64,000 nucleotides of DNA from Phialophora verrucosa (GCA_002099365.1 MSED01000013.1:1860001-1924000); one strand, 5' to 3'. Positions 23,701 through 42,785 are shown, numbered from the stretch's first letter. Program-made: numbers and translations. The notes: generated from the sequence alone by a model not told the origin.

Positions 23701-25152
23701 TGGTCTGCCGCTGCTCGTCAACCTCCTGTGTACAATTCCGGCCGTGCCTGGCATCGGAGGCTGGTTGCCGAACAGCCAACGGCTCCCAGTTCAGAATCTC
23801 ACTGTGCCTATCACCGAGTAACTCACATGCCAGGTAGGTGTTCTGACAGCTAAGTCACACAAGGGTGGCTCCCAGCCAGTACTAACCCCCGAAGGGTTCT
23901 TTGAGGAGTCACTAGCCTGGCAACCCGCAGATATGACAGATTTGACAGCGGCACTGTACCACAACCCCAGTCAAGGGCAAAAGGCTGGCTTTTGGCCCAT
24001 GGCATCCTTCTGTGATTGTTACCGGAGACACCTTTCAAATAATCCGTACCCATGATCCGGAAATAAAACCTCCCGACGGGCTGACCGTGGGAAGAATCAC
24101 CCAGCTGTTTGTAGCATGTGCAGAACGTGATCCTAGAGAAAGATGAGTGAAACTCCAGGACATTTTGCCTCAATCTCGCCCTGGTAAAGCGTTGTGAGCC
24201 GTTGCGTGGTGCAACTACCAGCCCTAGCCAACAGTAACACTGCTGCGGGCGAGGACAATGCGCATCTCTGTCGGTCGCGCTCGTCCAGCGCTTGACAGTG
24301 TGTGGTAAGTCTGACTGCTGCGAGGGTGGTGTTGTGCCACGATCCAACTACTGAGGCCCGTTCATCGTCATGGAAGGACACGATGACCAGACAGAGCCAT
24401 TGCTCTCCCAACACTGTTTGGGCACGACGACCTGCCAAACACGTGCCACTTATGATTTAGCTGGTTCTCGGCTGCCGAGTCTGTACTCCGGTGGTCATGA
24501 AGAGCTCAACACTCGAGTGGCTACCTGAGCCATCTGCCGTGGCAGCTCAATGCCAGACTCCGGTCGCCCGTGTGAGAGATGATGAGAGGAAGCGGGACCA
24601 ACGCTGAAGACAGTTGATGCAAGTAGGTTGCGATGTCGGAGAAATAACCAGGGTAAGACTAAGATCACTGCACGGAGCGACACACCAGACAGAACCGCGT
24701 AGCTTGCACACTGGTTCACCTGTGTTACGACAAGAACATACGTGATTGACCATATTAGGTTGAACGCAACCGCGACTGGCCCGGGAAAGAACACCAAGGT
24801 CAAAATACTGAAATGAGAGACTGACGGATTGTAACTGGAAGGCCCGCTGAAATTTGCTCGGCCGAGACAGTCGATTTCTATTTTGCTCGTGATGGCCTTA
24901 CCGGATATACCAGGTAGGTCGCCATGGCATCGCTTTCGACACATAATACGTTCTTGCCGGGAGGAGTTCAGTGCCTCTGAAAGTTCGGTAAGCAGCGCAT
25001 TGAGACCGCGTCTGCAGCCATCACCCTCAGGAGGTAGAAACTAATGCCCAGCGCCTCCCCTTGCCATACCTGACCTCTTGCGGAGGTGCAGTCTTTGATT
25101 GCAAACCTCGTTGAATCACCAACGACCAGAACCTCCCTCGTCATCCAGCCCA
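20729..25152. other. 4.4 kb convergent stretch without a convincing gene
   Basis: Between the forkhead stop and the eL34 stop no frame shows family motifs. The longest open frames are about 120-150 codons and carry no recognised domain. One minus-strand frame (24495-24944) is locally hydrophobic. An imperfect GCTCAT repeat sits at about 21088-21137. The base composition does not look AT-rich, so heavy repeat-induced mutation is not evident by eye. It may contain long non-coding transcripts or a decayed element. Confidence 0.45.
21088..21137. repeat. Imperfect GCTCAT hexamer repeat
   Basis: Around eight degenerate copies of a GCTCAT/GCTGAT/GCTCGT-type hexamer in the intergenic region downstream of the forkhead gene. 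It reads as a small interrupted microsatellite. Confidence 0.6.
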
Positions 25153-25644
25153 TCATTTCTTGCCCCTCTTCTTATCTTCGGTTTCCTTGAGCACCTTCTT
25201 CACAATCTTCTGCTCCTCAATCAGGAAAGCACGAACGATCCGATCCCGCACACAATTGGCGCATCTTGAGCCACCGTATGCACGTTGCACAGTCTTCTTC
25301 GGTCTGCTTGTCGTGGCATATTCTCTAGGTCGGAGGGCCGGGACCTGTAACATGAAATAATCAGGAATAGTTCAAGCCAACCTGCCACAGCCCTCTTCCA
25401 TGGACACAACTTACACCTGGGAGTTTAACACCGCAGTCGCCGCATTTGGGGGCTGTGCCTCTCTTCTTGATGTGTAGGAGTCTGAGCTTGCCGCCGGGAG
25501 TCTTGATCACTCGGACATTGTTGGAGGAGGTGTTGTAACTGTGTTGTTCATATTTTCGTTAGCCAACCTCGACCCAGTCTCCGATTTGGGGCGCGGGTTA
25601 ACGTACGGGTTCCGGCGACGGTACTGAAGTCTGACGCCTGCCAT
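25153..25644 (-). CDS. RPL34: 60S ribosomal protein eL34
   Basis: Three exons on the minus strand, 25644-25607, 25538-25415 and 25344-25153, encode about 117 residues, the usual eL34 length. The start MAGVRLQYRRRNP, the segment VIKTPGGKLRLLHIKKRG, two C-x2-C pairs (CGDC and CANC) and the tail IVKKVLKETEDKKRGKK identify the large-subunit protein eL34. The very short first exon (38 bp) followed by introns is typical of fungal ribosomal protein genes. Donor sites are GTACGT and GTAAGT. It is divergent from Prp8 over a 439 bp shared upstream region. Expression is expected to be strong and growth-linked by analogy with other ribosomal protein genes. Confidence 0.95.
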
Positions 25645-26083
25645 TGCGACGGTCTTGATCTAGCAATGGATAGACAGATGGAGCGATATTATTGTCGTTG
25701 TCGGACTTGGGAATCGCTCATGAAAATTGCCAGGTCAGTTGCTCCAGCCGCAGTTGTGTGCCAAGAGTTTGACACTATTCTACTTTAGGAATAGCTTGGA
25801 ATGACCCGCTTTGGCGGGCGGCTTGATCTGAAAAGTTGCATCGAAGGCATCAACGCCGACTGTCAACTTCGCCGCGACGCCATCTGCTCTTTTCCCACCG
25901 GGACTATCGTGAGGTGGAAGAGCAATTGAAGCGCTGTAACTGACATAGCTTGTTCTCTCGGCCGAAGCAGAGGACAAGCGGCGCTTCATAAATGGTAAGC
26001 GACCTGCAAACCAATCACAACTTCGGAGATAAATCAAGTTCATCGTCTCTGTCAAAGCAGTGACCACGACTTACAACCAAGGA
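25645..26083. promoter_or_regulatory. Shared divergent promoter of eL34 and Prp8
   Basis: 439 bp between two housekeeping start codons. No other coding sequence is evident. Both core promoters and both 5' leaders must fit here. The segment 26010-26080 immediately precedes the Prp8 ATG. Confidence 0.55.
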
Positions 26084-33574
<7,491 letters not shown>

Positions 33575-35754
33575 TAGTTGTCACGGACGGATCATTATGG
33601 CATGGGGGACGAGGAAAAGTTGGCATTTGTCGAACGAGCTTGTGAAAGAACGCCGCAAGCCATGTACACGGGAAGCATGAGGATTGGAGAGGGGCAAATT
33701 GTGACCACCAGTATTCGGCCTTGGTAGTCGTTAGTTTGAAGTATTGTAACACCATCGTGGGAACGAGGTATCCGCATCAACTCGATATCTACCTTTCAGA
33801 GCCGAGCGTTGAAAACAGGAGAATGTCGCGAGCTTTCGGCTGATTCGTCCCAGTGAGCGTAGGATCACACTGGTCGAGTTCTTGCCGTTACATACCTTCG
33901 CTTGAGAACATTCGAAAACTGTGACCCGTACCAGCATCCGAAGAACCCAAGCATCATCGTTCACCTCAGGGCTCAGTTTAACACCAATCTGCCTCGTTTG
34001 GGGCGGGCCTTCTTACGGCAGGGAAAGACTTTCTAGGTGGCGATATAGATAAATGTATGACTTACCACCCACCATCTTCGTCATGACGGATATAGTCTCC
34101 CTCTCTCGTCTGAAGGAACAGGCCATCTGACCAAGAAGGGCAGACCAATTGCAAAGGTGCAACATCTGAGAGGATACTGGGCCTTATCCTCTAACGACTT
34201 CGAGAAGGCTGTAAGACCAGTACTAAGAAGGCCCCCTCTGCCCAGCACAAACCCATTGTTTGTGTCAGCAGAGCCTGCTGCCTGGCAGCGTAAATCCCTT
34301 CAGTTCCCTCTATATAAGGGGCCCGCGCTGAGGAGGGTATAGCGTGACAATGCTGCGCGCGTTGGCCGCCGCTCCACCATATCCACATTGATATATGTGA
34401 TGCCAAGACACTGTCCGCTCGGCTTTGCAGCATTACCTACAGTAATTGAGCGAAGAAAAGCTGGCTTACGCCTGGTATCGTCTTCGAGATACTGCCCTGA
34501 CTATCGCGGCTCAACAGTATAGCTTCCACGTCGTGAGGAAGATGTAATCAACCACCATGAGGAAATCGGGCCTTGCAAGACATATTCTATATGAGTCCTG
34601 TGGAAATCTCGCGAGGTAACTTTGTGCAAACGGCATATCTCTACTCGCCTGCATCGAGGTCTAGAGAGTGGAAGCTCGCAGGCACCCCTTGTTTATGTGA
34701 GCAATATTGGAAGGGCATTTGACCATGATTGCCCAAGGACAGCGGCGCAGAGGGCGATAGCAAAAAAAGCGAGAAGGTAATCGTCGTTCTGGCTAGAATC
34801 AAATAGCTGGAGCGCCTGAACGGGACGGTCTAACAAACGTCACACAAATATGAGGGATAGAAGGGCTCCTTTAAGGAGTCATCAAAGTGAACATAGATGT
34901 TTTATGGAAATGATTCAGAAGAACACTAACACAAAGGCAGGGTCAGATGGTCCCGTAACGTCCTCGCCAACACCGCGGTCACTCCACTTATGAAGTTCCG
35001 TATCTCAGTCGACTGTTTACCGCGATCCGTGATCGTCTTTTACCTAGTGAACGACTGCGCGCCGTCGAATTTTTCGCGCAACCCAAGGGAAAAGCCAATG
35101 AACCAGATAGAGGAACGTGGAGCAGTCAGAGACGTTGCCGGGCACTGATGTTCAACCCCAACGTCGGTGACATTATTTGCGTCCTATCACATTGCCCAGA
35201 CAGCGCCGGAAGCAAACCAATAGCTACAGGAGCCTGAATCCATCGACAGTCCAACGCGAGGACAATATGATATCCACTGACTCCATCGGTAGAGCACTAG
35301 GGACGAGGGCACGGCGACTGTCTAACGAGGCCAACGCGGCCACTGAGAGTCATTGCGCGCCAGAATGGAGTCAAGGTTGACGGATTCGACGGCCGACCGT
35401 TCTCGGAGAAGCCACCTTTCGTGTTGCGGTCGGCAGAGCGACAAGAGCACGGAGTACGTCCCAGGTCCCATATTTCTATATACTCCTAAGGTTGGAGTGC
35501 CGGGTTCTTGATAGGAGAACATCACAGTCCGACGAATACCACCGGTGACCACTGTCAACCGCAGTAGAAGAATGAACCTTCCCTCGTCCGTCGAAAGTTG
35601 AGGTGAACTTCTTGGGCGTCTTCCCTGGAAGTTCCCCTCCCGATTGCGGTCTTGCTGTCGCCTCTGGAGACACTTCTTCACTCACGAAGATTGGTGCTAC
35701 TTCCCAGTCCATTTCGCCAAACTACTAGGTGTGTATCGACCCCGCCCCGTGAAA
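33575..35754. other. 2.2 kb boundary between core genes and the accessory cluster
   Basis: Convergent spacer between Prp8 and P450-1. No supported gene. A TATATAA box is visible at about 34312 on the plus strand (CTCTATATAAGGGG), but no coding region follows it. Short frames between 35170 and 35710 have no motifs. It marks the switch from housekeeping to accessory content. Confidence 0.45.
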
Positions 35755-37477
35755 TCAGATAGGCTGCGCGAGAGACGCTTCCCGCTTCTTAACCTTGACA
35801 AGTAAAGGTCCCGTCAGCTCGACGGCTCCCACGCTCGTGACGCATTCGCTAAATGGCTTCCCCGGTGCCGGCTCCAGCATAGTGAATTCGTAGTTCTTGA
35901 GCAACGTGGCGACGACCTTGAGAATCTCAGCCTCGGCTAGGTTCTTCCCCAGACAGCTACGATGACCCAAACCAAAGGGAAGCCAGTATCGGTTCAGCCT
36001 TGAGGCCTCGGGTGTGAGCCAGCGCTCGGGCCGAAATTGGTCCACGTCGGGGCCCCAGATACTCTTGTTATTGCCGATTAAGTAAGGGAGCGTCAACACC
36101 TCTGTGCCTCCAGGCACAAAATGGCTGCCGAAGCTCCGTCCTTCAGAGGGCACGATTCGCGCCAGAGGCGGAACGAAGATGGGGTAGATCCGGGCCGCTT
36201 CCTTGTGACAGGCCATGAGATAGGGGATGGCAGCGCAGTCTTCCGCTCGGTAGATGGTAAGCGGGTCAGATGCAGGGGGTAACTTGTCGTCCAGGGCTGC
36301 TACCAGCTTCACAAGCTTCGCGGGATTGGAGAGCAGATGCCAGAAAAGAACGGTCAGGGTGGCGAAGGTTGTCCCACTTCCGGCGTTCCTTTACAAGTTG
36401 TTAATTACAGCGGACGCCGGCATCAGCCTGCCAGACTGCCAGACCGCGAGATCAGCATGAGAGATAGGAAAGTTTTCACTCACAGGAACCCAAAGGCCTC
36501 ACTGATGACATCGGCCAGGTCCAGTTTCTGGCCCGTCTCCTCGTCCTCAGCAACAAACAGGGCGAGCAGTAAAGTATTCTCCTGCGATTTCTGTTGCAGG
36601 ACACCTGACACGCAGTCTTCTGCCATCTTTTTCAGCGTCTGCCGCCCTCGATACATGTCCTGAATCTTTTGAAGTGGTATGTTCGGCAGCCACTTCACGT
36701 ACTTTCTGGTCCACGGCACCAGTCCGGATGCCAACGAGATTCGGATGTGGTCATCGTTGTCTGGGAGCTTGCCACTATCTCCTGTGGCCAGAGCCTCAAA
36801 GCTCTGATTGAAGATCAGAATGCCAAAGACGTCAAAGATCCAAAGCTTGATCCATTTTTGCAGATCGATCGGTGTTTGACTCGCGGCATGGTTATCGAGC
36901 GTCTGCCGCAAGAGTGCCATGTGCTCATCCATGACCGCTTCCATCTCGAGGATGTTTTTGCGTGAGAAGGTATGTGCCAGCATGCGTTTTCGCTTAGTAT
37001 GTAATTGTTCGTCCCGCATCCCGAACAGATTCGGTCGAACAGCCGTAAATCCATCGTAGAATTGTGACTGCTCAAAGGGTATCAGCCGGAGGCGTAAGGA
37101 ACGAGAAGTAGATCCAAAAACATGAAACGCATCTCTCTCACCTTCATCACCTTCGATCCTTCTCCCCAGACAACTCTCGTCACGTCGGCGTGGCTGATGC
37201 TTAGTGAGTTTGGGCCAACGCGTACCACCGCTCCATATCTTTCATGCAAGGCTAAAAGGTCTTGCTCAAAATGGCCGCGGAACATGGAAAAGGCTCTCCA
37301 GAAATTGGTATATGGCGCTAATACCGGCCCGTTATACTGGCTTAGGGGGTGCAGGTATCGTTGCCTTAGGAGGAACAATGCAAGGCTGAGTCCTAGGACG
37401 GCAAGGGGCCAGTATATGAAAGCGCGCCATGGCAACACTCTTGTGGAAGGGTTGTCCGCCAAAGTACTGCTCTCCAT
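35755..37477 (-). CDS. Cytochrome P450 monooxygenase (cluster P450-1)
   Basis: Three exons on the minus strand, 37477-37142, 37067-36484 and 36388-35755, encode about 517 residues. An N-terminal membrane anchor lies at about 16-38. The ExxR motif is E370-A-A-R373, the PERF-type motif is FRPERW (about 425-430), and the heme loop is FGLGHRSCLG with Cys452 as the predicted thiolate ligand. The I-helix motif reads AGSGTT at 309-314, so the usual acidic residue before the conserved Thr is a glycine. Otherwise the protein looks intact. It is expected to be an ER-bound enzyme using P450 reductase to oxidise a small molecule. It is divergent from the cluster regulator across a 429 bp promoter. The substrate is unknown, and the altered I-helix may mean unusual chemistry. 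Confidence 0.9.
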
Positions 37478-37906
37478 GTCTTTACCTATTTTAGCATCTT
37501 CAAAGACTGAACAGTAACACTCTAGTGAAGGAACATCCGAAAGATAAAAAGTGGCTTATTTGGAAACGGGGGTCCGGGGACCCCCATAAGATACTCCGCT
37601 GGAGGACTGTCCGGGGGCGGGTCATTTACACGGCACACCGCAGCCAATCAGGTGCCGTGAAAGACGGCAACATGGCAGCATTCCGCTTTGCCCCGCACCG
37701 CCGACCACAGCAAATGGAATTCAGATGGTGATAAAGACGGCCTCGACGCGGCATTCTGGTGTTGCACCGCACGGCCACCAGTGCAGGCATTTGGCGGAGG
37801 GCATACTTCCAGAAGGAGGCCTACCCCAGAACCGTGCTCGCACTCGTAACGTCAACTACGCTGACCCTGTTCTGAGTCTACCTGATATTCCCGCAAAGTT
37901 AACACA
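37478..37906. promoter_or_regulatory. Shared divergent promoter of P450-1 and the cluster regulator
   Basis: 429 bp. It contains a perfect inverted repeat at 37568-37585, GGGGGTCC-GG-GGACCCCC, followed at 37589-37600 by AGATACTCCGCT. A closely matching GACCCC plus AGATAATCCGCT arrangement occurs in the FAD-monooxygenase promoter. Several CGG triplets, the usual half-sites of Zn2Cys6 proteins, are also present. A role as operator is inferred. Confidence 0.6.
37568..37585. promoter_or_regulatory. Perfect GGGGGTCC/GGACCCCC palindrome, candidate operator
   Basis: Two 8 bp arms, GGGGGTCC and GGACCCCC, are separated by GG. It lies about 90 bp from the P450-1 start and 320 bp from the regulator start. 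Dyad sites with short spacers suit a dimeric zinc-cluster protein. Confidence 0.55.
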
Positions 37907-40040
37907 ATGGCAGGAGAGGTCGAGGGACCGAATGCAACGACAAAGGCTGTTGTGATGAATCGTGCTTGCTCGGAATGTAATCGCAAGAAAAGAAAATGTG
38001 ACATGGCACGACCCGCGTGCGGCCCCTGTTTGCGGACCGGCGATGAATGCGTATATCCTGCGCGAAGAAGGGCCGCAGGAGAGGCGGGCACCACAAGGAG
38101 GAAGTCTCGCACTGACACACTCCGGACTACCAGGGCCATCAATCGTCTGGTCCAATTAATGGAGGAGGACTGCCGAGCAGGAGGAGCGCAAGATTCAGAT
38201 TCAGTTGGTGCTCCTGCATCTCGCACGTCAACATCTGTCGGGCTCCCTCTTTCAGAGGAGCAAGCGCATCGCCGCACCGCCGCGTGCCTGGAGAATAGAA
38301 TGCCGCTTCAATTGCCTCCAGCGGCGTCGGTCCTTTACCCCAGACCGGGTGACTGTTCACGCAATATGGTGCTACACTTGGTGGACCTGTTCTTCGACAA
38401 GGTCCAACCTTGGCTCCCCATTCTCCACAAACCACGCTTTACCGATTTTGTGCGGAATCGGCTCGAGTATGGGAGTGACGCCTTGTCGAGGCTGCCGGCC
38501 ACCGAAGCAGTTTTGCTCGCGAGTATGATGGCCTTGTCCTCACGATTTCTGTCGACCGAGACGCTTGCCGGGTTTCCCCCCTCGGAGTGGGAGGAAGCTT
38601 ATGTAGTAAGGGCACAACAGTTCTACGCCGAGGCGCGCAATCTGGAAACATACGACTTGGTTTACCTGCAAGGCTCGATCGTCCTGGCCTACTACTTTTA
38701 CTCGTCAGGTCTGTCTGCACAGGGGTGGATCTTGGTCGGCGTCTGTGTTCGTCTAGCCTACGACTTTGGCCTGTTTGAGATCGATGCCGATGACCAGAGG
38801 GTTGAACCGGAGTCGGACTGGATCTACATGGAGGAACGTCGACGGGCATGGTGGTTGGTCTGGGAGTTGGACACTTTCGGATCATTTGTCTGCAAGAAGC
38901 CTTACGCCATCGACAGACACAGGTTCTCAGTCTTGCTCCCTGTGTCTGATGAAGCTTGGTTCGCTAGTGAGCCGGTCTCGTCTGTGCGGCTGCCAACAGA
39001 GCCCGAAAGCTCCTGGGCCGCCATGAGAAACTCCCCAAACCAGGCCGAGAGAGCGTGGTACCTGGTCGCCGTGAGCATCATGTCCCTGTCCGCTGGATAT
39101 CTTCAACCCACGAAACAAATGACCCATCAACGTCAAAGCATGCTGGAGAATGCAATTAGCTGCCTCAGGCTGGCCCTGCCCTCCTCTTTCCGCATTGACA
39201 TCGATGTGCCCTGTTTTGGAGCCGCCTCAGTAGGCCGACGAAACTGGATCGTTGGCGCACAGCTTGCCCTATCTACGGCCTCGTTCATCACAGATTGTCT
39301 GTCCATCAACAATTGTGAGCTCGACGGAAACAATATGGATATGGCCAACTTCTCGAGACTGGTCCAAGCACGGGCATATGACTTTTCGAAAATAGCCTTG
39401 AGATGGCCCACTGACCACATCCTTGCGGCACACCCTTTTTTCTGCTTCCTCTTGCTAACACCACACGTCCCCGCCACCGAGCCTCCCATACCTTCATCTC
39501 TAGCTTCGTCGTCAAGAGAAGTTGTGCAGCTCATCCGATGCCGCGTAGCCGAAGTGTGGAAAATAGGCGCCATAGCCAACCGTGAGTGGTTTTGACATTC
39601 CGTTTAAAAAGCGAGACCCAGCGTCCTTCTGACCACGTGCAGGAATTGAGGAGCTCCGTGCCAAAGATAGTTTGCAAGACATGGACGAGTCCGACCTCAG
39701 ATTGATCGTTCGTTATTCGATTTGGTTTCCTCTCTCCATGAAGAGGACCGCTACCAGCCTCTTATCAACTGCGCAGACGGCCCGACAGGAACATCGCATT
39801 AACCCCGGCCAAATCGGTAGATCTGATGGCAGTCGCTTCGACATAGGTGAAAGTGGTCGCCCCATCGAAGCTGGTAACCCCACGGTCAGTGGGCTTGGGC
39901 GCCCTGAATCGACTGTCAATGCTGAGACTGCGATTTCACCCGTTTGGGACCTGGACGGCAGCTATTTCGACTTCAGCATGACACGTCAGTCGGACAACCC
40001 CGGCCAGGATGGCACGTTTCTTACAAATGCGAACCTCTGA
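37907..40040 (+). CDS. Zn2Cys6 transcription factor, probable cluster regulator
   Basis: Exons 37907-39581 and 39643-40040 (61 bp intron, GTGAGT...GCAG) encode about 690 residues. The zinc cluster near the N-terminus has C21, C24, C31, C38, C41 and C48 (C-x2-C-x6-C-x6-C-x2-C-x6-C) with the basic segment NRKKRK. A fungal-specific regulatory domain follows at about 155-420 (HLVDLFFDKVQPWLPILHK, and later RRAWWLVWELDTFGSFV). The gene is divergent from P450-1 and upstream of the FAD monooxygenase, the usual place of a pathway-specific regulator. Control of the neighbours is inferred from position and from the shared promoter elements. Without splicing the frame ends within a few codons of the donor, which would remove the last 130 residues. 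Confidence 0.9.
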
Positions 40041-40486
40041 CCTTTTTGTTCGTTTCTGTGGAATGTAACGGTCTTGCCACTTGACGTCTTAACTGTTGTA
40101 TGCAAATTAATCTGGCAGAGCCCCCGGAAAGAGGCACAGGATCCGTCCACAGGGCCGGCGGGATAACGGGGTTAGGTTGAGCAATACCATATCCACAAGA
40201 ACCCCTCATCTAGGGCGACCCCAGATAATCCGCTCCTTGAGAATAAAACCCGTGCTCTGACCGGGGTCGTACCGCAAAAGTCAAAGACATCGGGCCGCGA
40301 AAGGTGTGCCGCACGCCGGGCCCGACGGTGCCGGCGCCCTTCTGCGTCGAACCCAAGTTTTCAAAGGAGATAACGTATCAAAAAAAGACGATATAGGATG
40401 TAAACACTCAATTTATGGGCGTTATCATTTTTTCCGCTGCATGGCTTTGCTCTGGTCGTTGGTCGTGAGATCTTCGCCCGTTCAGC
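40041..40486 (+). promoter_or_regulatory. Promoter of the FAD monooxygenase
   Basis: 446 bp. GACCCC at 40217-40222 is followed directly by AGATAATCCGCT (40223-40234), and GGGGTC lies at 40263-40268. These resemble the elements in the P450-1/regulator promoter. GC-rich CGG-containing sequence continues to about 40345. Confidence 0.55.
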
Positions 40487-42159
40487 ATGGCAGCACCTTC
40501 GAAGGTCATTATAGTGGGCGCTGGTCTTGGCGGTCTTGCTTGCGCGATTGCTTGTAGGCAAGCCGGCTTACAGGTGCAAATACTGGAGAGAGCACCGCAG
40601 ATATCGAACGTTGGTCGCCACCCTCTCCTGGGAAGAAATGCTTTCCCAGTATAATCGTCTTGTTGTGTTGGCGGCTAAGTTGACGTGTCTCATCATTTTA
40701 GGTCGGTGCTGGGATCCAGATGCCTCCTAATAGCACTAGGATCATGTCCCGGTTGGGTCTGTCGTCGAGGATAGCAAAGGTATCTACAGTCGTTCAACAC
40801 TTAGACTTGAGAAGATATTCCAATGGCGAGTTGTTGTGCACGAAGTCTGTAGGCGACACGGCGGTTCAAGTGTACGGTTCTGAGTGGAGGTCTGTTCTTG
40901 TGCATGATTTTATCGTCGAGCCAGGGACACCACTGACCTCCGGGCAGAGTCTTACACCGAGAAGATTACCACAAAGCATTGATGGAAGAAGCGGTTCAAC
41001 TTGGGGCCGTGCTGGTCCTGGGCGTGACGGTGCAGGGCGTCAACCTCGAGGGCAAGCAAGTGATGCTACACGATGGCAGGACGATGGAGGCCGACGTCGT
41101 CGTGGGCGCGGATGGTCGGTTACCATCTTCATACCTGGCCGACAACTATTGACGTGACTTTAATCATAGGGTTATGGTCAACTCTGAGGGAGAGCTTTCT
41201 TGATAAGCCTTCGCCACCGATCGCGACAGGGGATCTCGCGTACCGAGCGACCCTGAGTTTTGATCAATTGAAGGCCCTCAATGACCCCAGAATCGATGGA
41301 CTGTGTTCGAGAAGGGCGGTGACTCTGTGGATGGGACCCGATAAGCACAGTGTCTTCTACCCGGTCAGAGGTGGGAAAGAATTCAATCTCGTCCTACTCA
41401 GACCGGACAATCTGCCTCCTGGCGTTCGCACGTCAGAAGGAGATATATCCGAGATGCGAGCCACATTCCAGGGGTGGGATGACATGTGAGCAGTTCGGAT
41501 TTCTCACAACCTCGCGCCGAACTTACGGTGACTTTCTAGATTGACCAAAATTATCTCCTGCATCTCCACCGTTTGGAAATGGAAGCTGCTTCATCATGAC
41601 CAATTGGTGACATGGACGCAGGTGCGACAACCTACAGCGATTTTTGTCACGTATCTGACGTGCCAATTAGGGCCATGCGGCATTACTCGGGGATGCGTGT
41701 CATCCAACCTTGCCATACCAAGCTCAAGGAGCGGCAATGGCGGTGGAGGATGGGGCAGTCTTGGGCTTCCTCGTTGGAGCTTACAAGCATAGCATCGAGA
41801 CATGCGCCAGTGCGGAAACAGCGCATCCTGCCAGGGCAACACTACCAGCTGTGCTCAAGCTTTACGAGAAGGTCCGTAAACAGCGGACGACCGTGAACGT
41901 GCGCGGGGCGTACCAAACCCGTAGGTTCTACCATATGCCCGACGGAGACGAGCAAATGCAGCGCGACGACGAGATGAGAGGCTTTGACTTTGAGAAGGGC
42001 AGGTCGCAGTATTGTTGGCTCGACACCGAGTATTGCAAAGATCTTTTGTCCTATGATGCTTTGGAAAACGCCAGGGAGAGCTATGAGCGGTGGTGGAATC
42101 AGCGAGTGGCAGATCCCAGTCCTTCCCAATCACTTGGTCGTGAACTTGGAAACTTGTGA
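40487..42159 (+). CDS. FAD-dependent monooxygenase (salicylate-hydroxylase-like)
   Basis: Six exons, 40487-40609, 40702-40889, 40948-41114, 41170-41485, 41540-41621 and 41671-42159, give about 454 residues. The N-terminal dinucleotide fold is VIIVGAGLGGLA with the ribose-binding Glu in ILER. The DG motif is VVVGADG (about 154-160) and the second FAD motif is LLGDACHPTLPYQAQGA (about 296-312). These define group A flavoprotein hydroxylases, which use NAD(P)H and oxygen to hydroxylate, often at aromatic rings. All six exons join in frame. However, donors 1 to 3 are GTTGGT, GTCTGT and GTCGGT, poor matches to consensus, and donor 5 is GTGCGA, so exon edges carry some risk. It lies between the cluster regulator and P450-2, which suggests the same pathway. 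The substrate is not determined. Confidence 0.85.
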
Positions 42160-42785
42160 CTCAATTCGGAGGACATGATGGATTCAAAGGGGTCGAGGGC
42201 GACGCACGACTATATAAGGTCAATAGTAAGATCAAGATTGAAGAATCCGTTCGCACGCCCTGCTCGCTCATCTCTTGGTATCTTGCGTCATAGTTCAATC
42301 ACTCCAGCAAGTCCCACAATCTAATTGTTTCGGCAAGGCCCCTGGTTCTTTGGTGGGAAGAACGGGCCTCGTGGCGGCTGAGGACCTTGTTGTTTTAGAG
42401 CGACCCAGGAGAAGTTCCACGCAATCTCTCTCTGTTCAGCCGTAATAGTGTGGAGTGCAATTTGTTGCTGACCAGTGGCAGGTCGAGTGGATGGAAGTTT
42501 CCCTGCGCTAACCTTAATCGGGCAGGAAATGCGTCATCTTTCAGCCTCGCGGGAGCCGGGCGGTCCGCCAGAATCTCCGTCTTCGGGTCAGTGTACTGGC
42601 CAGTCTGCCAATTCGAGAGACACCAATATGCACGAGCACAAGCAGAATGTGATGGTGAACGGATTATCCTGAGCTGGAGAAACGGGATGGGCAAGGCCAG
42701 CTGTCCTCTCTTGTCGGTCGGGCCAGGATCATTCACAAGACGATCCCAGACGATCTCAAAGGCACGTAAAAGTCCTCCGTGTTCT
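42160..42785. other. Convergent spacer between FAD monooxygenase and P450-2
   Basis: 626 bp with no supported gene. A TATATAA element sits at 42211-42217 on the plus strand without a convincing coding region behind it. Frames running through this interval into P450-2 on the opposite strand have no motifs. Confidence 0.4.

Noticed and set aside
23456..23821. 121-codon open frame in the gene-free island
   Set aside because: No family resemblance, no good start context and no continuation in other frames by plausible introns.
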